Of a DNA stretch of 8,494 nt, positions 5,034 to 8,494 are shown piece by piece. The position numbers and the translations under genes are program-made. Below the pieces are notes generated by a model, which was given only the letters and a program-made list of their open reading frames with translations, did not search any database and had not been told where the DNA came from. The DNA comes from Candidatus Obscuribacterales bacterium. Its GTDB lineage: Bacteria; Cyanobacteriota; Vampirovibrionia; Obscuribacterales; Obscuribacteraceae. The DNA is taken from contig JAKFVJ010000005.1 in assembly GCA_021732245.1 (NCBI GenBank), positions 1 to 8,494 on the forward strand, in the 5' to 3' direction. Within the stretch, counting starts at the first letter, position 1. The number at the start of each line of letters is the position of its first letter.

Positions 5034-5044
5034 ACAAGCTTTCC

Positions 5045-5671
5045 ATGAAAATAGTTATCGTCTCCGATACCCATAATAGGCTAAGCGAAGTTAAGATTCC
5101 GGATGGAGATCTTTTGATTCACTGCGGCGATTTCAGCATGGCTGGAAACGCAGAGGAGTTCGAGCAATTTGCCAGGGAAATAGCTGAATTACCTCACAAA
5201 TATAAAATAGTCATTGCCGGCAACCACGAATTGCTGTTTGAAGCACAGCCAATGAATGCTAGACGTATTCTGCGCGGTGTTACCTACTTGCAAGATGAAG
5301 CAATCGAGATAGAAGGACTCAAAATATACGGTAGTCCCTGGCAGCCCGAATTTGGCAACTGGGCATTTAACCTACCCCGCAACTCTCCTTTGCTTATGCA
5401 AGTCTGGGAAAAGATTCCTCGTGATGTAAACGTACTCATAACTCACACACCTCCTCACGGAATTCTAGACAAAACCAGAGAGAAGAAGTCAGTTGGCTGT
5501 GAGGTATTGCGTCAGCGTTTGAAAGACTTAAGAAGCGTCAAACTGCATTGCTTTGGTCATATCCATCCAGCATACGGAAAGAAAAGAATTGGCGATACGT
5601 TGTTTGTAAATGCGGCAATTGTTGACGATAAATACAAGCCGGCCAACCAACCAATTTCCTGCAGCTTATAA
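5045..5671 (+). CDS. Metallophosphoesterase, MPPED (metallophosphatase domain-containing) type
   Basis: The 208-residue product (ATG at 5045) is a calcineurin-like phosphoesterase hydrolysing phosphomonoesters or phosphodiesters with two metal ions. All motifs are present: SDTHN (residues 7-11; D8, H10), HCGDF (D29), GNHE (59-62; N60, H61), THTPPHG (123-129; H124) and GHIH (161-164; H162, H164), with VNAA near 178. The THTPP and GHIHP.YG forms and the short length point to the MPPED1/2-like subgroup, whose physiological substrate is unclear. There is no signal peptide, so it is cytosolic. A longer frame from a GTG at 4946 would add 33 residues (several Cys/Pro, no similarity) and cover the inverted repeats, so I prefer the ATG where MKIVIVSDTHN begins. 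Its stop is four bases from the convergent acyltransferase stop. Confidence 0.92.
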   Translation: MKIVIVSDTHNRLSEVKIPDGDLLIHCGDFSMAGNAEEFEQFAREIAELPHKYKIVIAGNHELLFEAQPMNARRILRGVTYLQDEAIEIEGLKIYGSPWQPEFGNWAFNLPRNSPLLMQVWEKIPRDVNVLITHTPPHGILDKTREKKSVGCEVLRQRLKDLRSVKLHCFGHIHPAYGKKRIGDTLFVNAAIVDDKYKPANQPISCSL

Positions 5672-5675
5672 TCTG

Positions 5676-6596
5676 TTATTGATACCGATGCTTCTCCATA
5701 TTAGGAGAATACGACTTTGTATTTTCCAAATATGCATTCACCTTATCCATGTCCCATTTGCTAAACGGAGATGTTCTTATCTCCAGCAAATCATTGACCT
5801 TCGCTTGAATATCGCTCTGTATGTCGCTGGCAATCTCAGCCGCTAAATCAGCATCATTAGCCACCTCAGATGGATACTTCAGCTTGAATGGACGCCAAAT
5901 ACACATCATGATTTTTACCGGTAATGGAATAATGCTGAGCGGAAAAGGCAACCAGGGAAAAAATGGTGTCACAGGGAAATAAGGCGCGTGCAGCAATTTG
6001 GCGAGCGGCTTGATATTTCCCAATAAAGGATATATTTCATCACCACCTATAGTGACAATCGGAATCAAGGGCGATCCAGTCTCTATGGCAGCTCTGACAA
6101 AACCTGTATGGAACTCCACTAATTTATACCGGTCCTTGAATAATTTACCCGTTCCTTTCTCAGCCTCCGGGTAGATACACAAGAGCTCCTTTTCGCGTAG
6201 CCGTTCTGTAGTAACTTCATAATCAGCCGGAATAGCGCCAAACCCGCTCAGGAATTTTCCTACTACCGGTGCGTCCAACAAAAATTTCGTCACTAAAAAC
6301 CGCACTCGACGCGGATCCGGATTGTAATTGACTATGCCATCATAGAGAAGGCATCCATCAAACGGCAAAGCTCCTGAATGATTGCCAAAAAGCACACCGC
6401 TCCCCTTTGCTGGAATGTTTTCGAGCCCAGCAATTTGAACCCCAAACCATTTCTTATAAAGAAAGCGGATAAACTTTTCCCCACCAGCATAGGAGGCAAG
6501 ATTGAAGCCGTATTTATCGACGTCATTTTCGTAACGTTGAAAAAACCGATCTCTCGGAGAATGCTTAATCAATTCAGCTGTATCTACATTTGTCAT
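5676..6596 (-). CDS. Lysophospholipid acyltransferase-like (PlsC/DGAT-like fold) protein
   Basis: From the ATG at 6596 the product is 306 residues. It carries acyltransferase motif I as NHSGALPFD (72-80), with the catalytic His-Asp pair spaced HX6D instead of the classic HX4D, as in the 'HSG.LP.D' subfamily. It also has PEAEKGTGK (143-151) at the EGxxG substrate-binding motif, where Ala replaces the usual Gly, then SPLIPI (175-180) and GGDEIYP (184-190). A proline-rich hydrophobic stretch (205-235) may insert into the membrane. Such enzymes move an acyl chain from acyl-CoA or acyl-ACP to a lysophospholipid or other glycerol lipid. The frame extends upstream to an ATG at 6743 (355 residues), but the extra 49 residues are mostly a translated 24 bp tandem repeat (TRADSCKE units), so that start is unlikely. 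It is divergent from the acyl-CoA ligase gene. Confidence 0.88.
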   Translation of the reverse strand: MTNVDTAELIKHSPRDRFFQRYENDVDKYGFNLASYAGGEKFIRFLYKKWFGVQIAGLENIPAKGSGVLFGNHSGALPFDGCLLYDGIVNYNPDPRRVRFLVTKFLLDAPVVGKFLSGFGAIPADYEVTTERLREKELLCIYPEAEKGTGKLFKDRYKLVEFHTGFVRAAIETGSPLIPIVTIGGDEIYPLLGNIKPLAKLLHAPYFPVTPFFPWLPFPLSIIPLPVKIMMCIWRPFKLKYPSEVANDADLAAEIASDIQSDIQAKVNDLLEIRTSPFSKWDMDKVNAYLENTKSYSPNMEKHRYQ

Positions 6597-6638
6597 TCCG
6601 TTGCTAGTCCCTAATATCCCAGTTGTAAGGAAGCATTT

Positions 6639-6734
6639 CGAATCTGCCCTGGTTCCCTTGCACGAATCTGCCCTGGTTTCCTTGTACGAATCTGCCCTGG
6701 TTTCCTTGCACGAATCTGCCCTGGTTCTCTTGTA
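6639..6734. repeat. Four tandem copies of a 24 bp repeat
   Basis: Units begin at 6639, 6663, 6687 and 6711. All share CGAATCTGCCCTGGTT and differ only in the last eight bases (CCCTTGCA, TCCTTGTA, TCCTTGCA, CTCTTGTA). The near identity implies recent expansion. Because 24 is a multiple of three, the array stays open in all three minus-strand frames and generates false N-terminal extensions. It directly adjoins the hairpin at 6734-6756, and the two probably form one repeat element. Confidence 0.9.
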
Positions 6735-6756
6735 GGGGCGCATTGCATGCGCCCTT
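6734..6756. repeat. GC-rich perfect hairpin next to the tandem repeats
   Basis: GGGCGCAT (6736-6743), loop TGC, ATGCGCCC (6747-6754) is a perfect eight-pair stem, extendable by a G-T and an A-T pair. There is no gene end on the plus strand directly before it and no U-tract on the minus side, so I do not call it a terminator. Elements with a GGGGCGC...GCGCCCC core are familiar as dispersed repeats in cyanobacteria and other bacteria, to my recollection. Confidence 0.7.
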
Positions 6757-6784
6757 TCTGAACATTATTAAGAGCTAGGATCAC

Positions 6785-6864
6785 CCAATTTGGTTCCCGC
6801 AAATTCTCCCCATGCCCTTGGAACTTAATCATCGAATCGGCATCTAATTCAATTGCCAATTTGG
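6785..6864 (+). promoter_or_regulatory. Two copies of the quasi-palindrome CCAATTTGG before the ligase gene
   Basis: CCAATTTGG occurs at 6785-6793 and again at 6856-6864, 71 bp apart. The second copy overlaps the ribosome binding site (GGAG, 6863-6866). Each has CCAA/TTGG arms around one base. Between them lies a weak promoter pair: TTGGAA (6818-6823) and TCTAAT (6843-6848), spacer 19. Repressor binding at both copies would bracket the promoter. The regulatory role is inferred. Confidence 0.3.
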
Positions 6865-6874
6865 AGAACATTAA

Positions 6875-8404
6875 ATGGGAAATGAGCTTACGGAAGTTGA
6901 TGTCATCCGCCGGCTGTTCGAGCCGGTGGCTAACTTACCTGAACCGCGGACCAACCAGGCAATTGTAGTCGTCGTAGATGGAACCGAACGTGCCGTTACG
7001 CACGGTCAGCTAGAGAATCTTATGGCGCACGCAATTGAACAGCTAAAAGACCACGACGTAAAAGAGGGCGACAAAGTTGTCTTTTGTTGCGAAAACAGCC
7101 CTGAGTTAAGTTCAGCCATACTCGCTTGCTGGGCGCTCAATGCGATGGCAGTGCTCATTGATTATCGTGCGGCACATGCCGACGTTTTGGAAATTTGTAA
7201 AAAGCTCGACGCCAAATTACTACTTACATCGAAGCCCGAATTGTTTACCCATGAAGGACTCATCGTGCTTGACGTTTCAACATTTGCCAATTTCAAAGAT
7301 ACCGCGCAAAAATCGCAGTTCGACATCCAGTCTCTCGACCTCGACCGACCAGCATTCGCTATTCTGACTTCCGGAACGACAGGACATCCAAAAGTCTCAA
7401 TACATAATTTACGATCGCTGGTGCGAAACATCATCGACTTAGTCGCCGCCTCCGAAATGCAAAGCAATATGACCTCATTAACACCGCTACCAATCAGTCA
7501 CATCTATGGATTGTCTATCTTTCTAGTATCACAAGTTCTCGGGCTAAAGACAGTCCTCACACAACTCGAGCCCGTTGGATTCGTCAAAGCTGTTCACAGA
7601 CACAAGCCCGAGCTGATTGCAGCACTTCCTCAGTTTTATGGAGCATTATTTTCTGCTCCTGACGGATACATCAATTTGAGCAATGCAAAACTCTTATTGT
7701 GCGGCGGTGCACCACTTGCCTCATCTCTGGCTAACAAATTCGAAGAGACATTCGGGAAGCGTTTAAACAATGGCTATGGCTCAACCGAGTGCAAACTCGT
7801 AGCATTCAACAAAGACGGTCCGGTGCTGTCAGTCGGAAAGCCAATCAACGGCGTCAAGGTGGACATCGTGAATAAGCAAGATGAGGTAATGCCTGAGGGT
7901 AAAAGTGGCGAAGTACGAATAGCTGGTCCTATGCTAATGGACGGCTATTTTGATAACGAAAAAGAAAGCAAAAAGGTCTTGCGCAATGGCTATTACTACA
8001 GCGGAGACATCGGTCGCTTTGACAACGGCAACTTGTTCGTCATTGGGCGCAAAGAAGACGTCATTATCGTCGACGGTGTTGTGGTTCAAGCCGGTGAAGT
8101 CGAAGAAGTGCTGCGGAATTTTCGCGAAGTGAAAGATGTTGCAGTGACGCCCGTTTCGAACAATCACTTAGGACAGATGGTCAAAGCCACTGTAGTGCTG
8201 ATGAGCGCTAAGATTGCCGACAAACTGAAATCTGCCGACCCAAACGAAAGACTAAAAGCACAATTACTATTGCAGCATCAGTTCAGCACATTTTGCCGGC
8301 AACGCCTGACACCGTACAAACGCCCCATGAAATGGGAATTCCTAGGACCCCATGACGATCTGCCAAATACCCTCGCCGGCAAAACCGACAAGAAATCCTT
8401 ATAG
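6875..8404 (+). CDS. AMP-forming acyl-CoA synthetase/ligase
   Basis: The 509-residue product is a complete adenylate-forming enzyme (ANL superfamily). It shows the ATP/P-loop motif LTSGTTGHPK (164-173), the adenine-binding NNGYGSTE (298-305), YYSGDIG with ribose-contacting D378, the hinge GRKEDVII.DG (391-401) and the C-terminal lysine in NTLAGKTDKKSL (K503, catalytic for adenylation). The order and length fit medium or long-chain acyl-CoA synthetases or related acid-CoA ligases. The substrate cannot be fixed; PISHIYGL (206-213) is the usual acyl-pocket segment. There is no signal peptide. The ATG at 6875 has GGAG (6863-6866) eight bases upstream. It is divergent from an acyltransferase-like gene, so it may supply acyl-CoA to it, or the pair may make or remodel a lipid. 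The gene ends shortly before a convergent minus-strand gene end. Confidence 0.93.
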   Translation: MGNELTEVDVIRRLFEPVANLPEPRTNQAIVVVVDGTERAVTHGQLENLMAHAIEQLKDHDVKEGDKVVFCCENSPELSSAILACWALNAMAVLIDYRAAHADVLEICKKLDAKLLLTSKPELFTHEGLIVLDVSTFANFKDTAQKSQFDIQSLDLDRPAFAILTSGTTGHPKVSIHNLRSLVRNIIDLVAASEMQSNMTSLTPLPISHIYGLSIFLVSQVLGLKTVLTQLEPVGFVKAVHRHKPELIAALPQFYGALFSAPDGYINLSNAKLLLCGGAPLASSLANKFEETFGKRLNNGYGSTECKLVAFNKDGPVLSVGKPINGVKVDIVNKQDEVMPEGKSGEVRIAGPMLMDGYFDNEKESKKVLRNGYYYSGDIGRFDNGNLFVIGRKEDVIIVDGVVVQAGEVEEVLRNFREVKDVAVTPVSNNHLGQMVKATVVLMSAKIADKLKSADPNERLKAQLLLQHQFSTFCRQRLTPYKRPMKWEFLGPHDDLPNTLAGKTDKKSL

Positions 8405-8433
8405 CCGAGATATAGTTAAATTACTAACGGACT

Positions 8434-8494
8434 TTATGCAATGTTGAATTTCGCCAATTGATCGATGAAGCTTTCAATCGATTGATTGTAATGA
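8434..8494 (-). CDS. Partial minus-strand gene, last 19 residues
   Basis: On the minus strand from 8493 to a TAA at 8436-8434 the frame reads HYNQSIESFIDQLAKFNIA. This is a plausible amphipathic C-terminal helix, and the other two frames have stops early. The gene would converge with the ligase gene, leaving 29 bases between the stops. The inverted repeat ATCGAT...ATCGAT at 8461-8482 would lie inside it. No family can be named from so short a stretch, and the frame could be open by chance. Confidence 0.35.
   Translation of the reverse strand, partial: HYNQSIESFIDQLAKFNIA

Noticed and set aside
4946..5044. 33-residue N-terminal extension of the metallophosphoesterase from a GTG
   Set aside because: The extension has no similarity to the family and spans several inverted repeats, while the catalytic domain starts exactly at MKIVIVSDTHN from the ATG at 5045.
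4939..5044. tRNA, SRP RNA or 6S RNA in the structured region
   Set aside because: The stems do not match the cloverleaf or the conserved loops of these RNAs, and no known signature was recognised.
6597..6743. 49-residue N-terminal extension of the acyltransferase
   Set aside because: It is mostly the translated tandem repeat, its ATG lies inside the hairpin arm, and family-like sequence begins only after the ATG at 6596.
6611..6871. 86-residue minus-strand frame containing PGQIRARK-type repeats
   Set aside because: The repeats are the 24 bp DNA array read in another frame. The same array is also open in the other minus-strand frames, so openness is not evidence of coding.
8449..8490. AT-rich inverted repeat with ATCGAT arms as a terminator for the ligase gene
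   Set aside because: The stem is short and bulged, no T-run follows, and the stretch also reads as the end of a minus-strand gene.

Overview
The window reads as a bacterial chromosome segment of moderate base composition. Genes lie on both strands, most starts have Shine-Dalgarno-like sites, and several products are exported or membrane proteins. The lineage cannot be fixed from the sequence. An octapeptide-repeat secreted protein and a tandem-repeat/hairpin element of the 'GGGGCGC...GCGCCC' kind would fit a cyanobacteria-related lineage such as Vampirovibrionia/Melainabacteria, but this is a guess from memory. No rRNA, tRNA, CRISPR array, transposase or phage gene was seen.

Left part (1-2800) is an accessory zone rich in small and decaying genes. 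A truncated minus-strand gene leaves the window at base 1. An intact DUF4160/DUF2442 pair, a toxin-antitoxin-like module, follows at 260-811. Behind it is a short open stretch resembling the tail of a Phd/YefM antitoxin. A cluster of palindromes (1035-1085) precedes a secreted protein (1128-2237) whose second half is about 19 octapeptide repeats. Next comes a HicB-type antitoxin gene with a +1 frameshift near its start and no HicA partner. Its 3' end abuts a roughly 110 bp antisense remnant of a Bax inhibitor-1 family gene.

Middle part (2800-5675): a small orphan gene with a very strong ribosome binding site (2812-3003); an exported DUF4189 protein (3064-3537); and a minus-strand two-gene operon with a TAATG overlap. 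The operon encodes a membrane-anchored protein with two NERD nuclease-like domains, the second degenerate, and a three-helix membrane protein. A divergent MPPED-type metallophosphoesterase (5045-5671) has an unusually structured 188-base upstream region shared with that operon.

Right part (5676-8494): a lysophospholipid acyltransferase-like gene (minus) and an AMP-forming acyl-CoA synthetase-like gene (plus) are divergent. They may work together, the ligase activating fatty acids and the acyltransferase using the acyl group in lipid synthesis. Four 24 bp tandem repeats plus a hairpin sit between them, as do two copies of a 9 bp quasi-palindrome. The last 61 bases probably hold the 3' end of another minus-strand gene.

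The best leads are the tandem NERD/three-helix operon, the structured leader of the metallophosphoesterase, the broken HicB joined to a Bax inhibitor-1 remnant, and the octapeptide-repeat exported protein.
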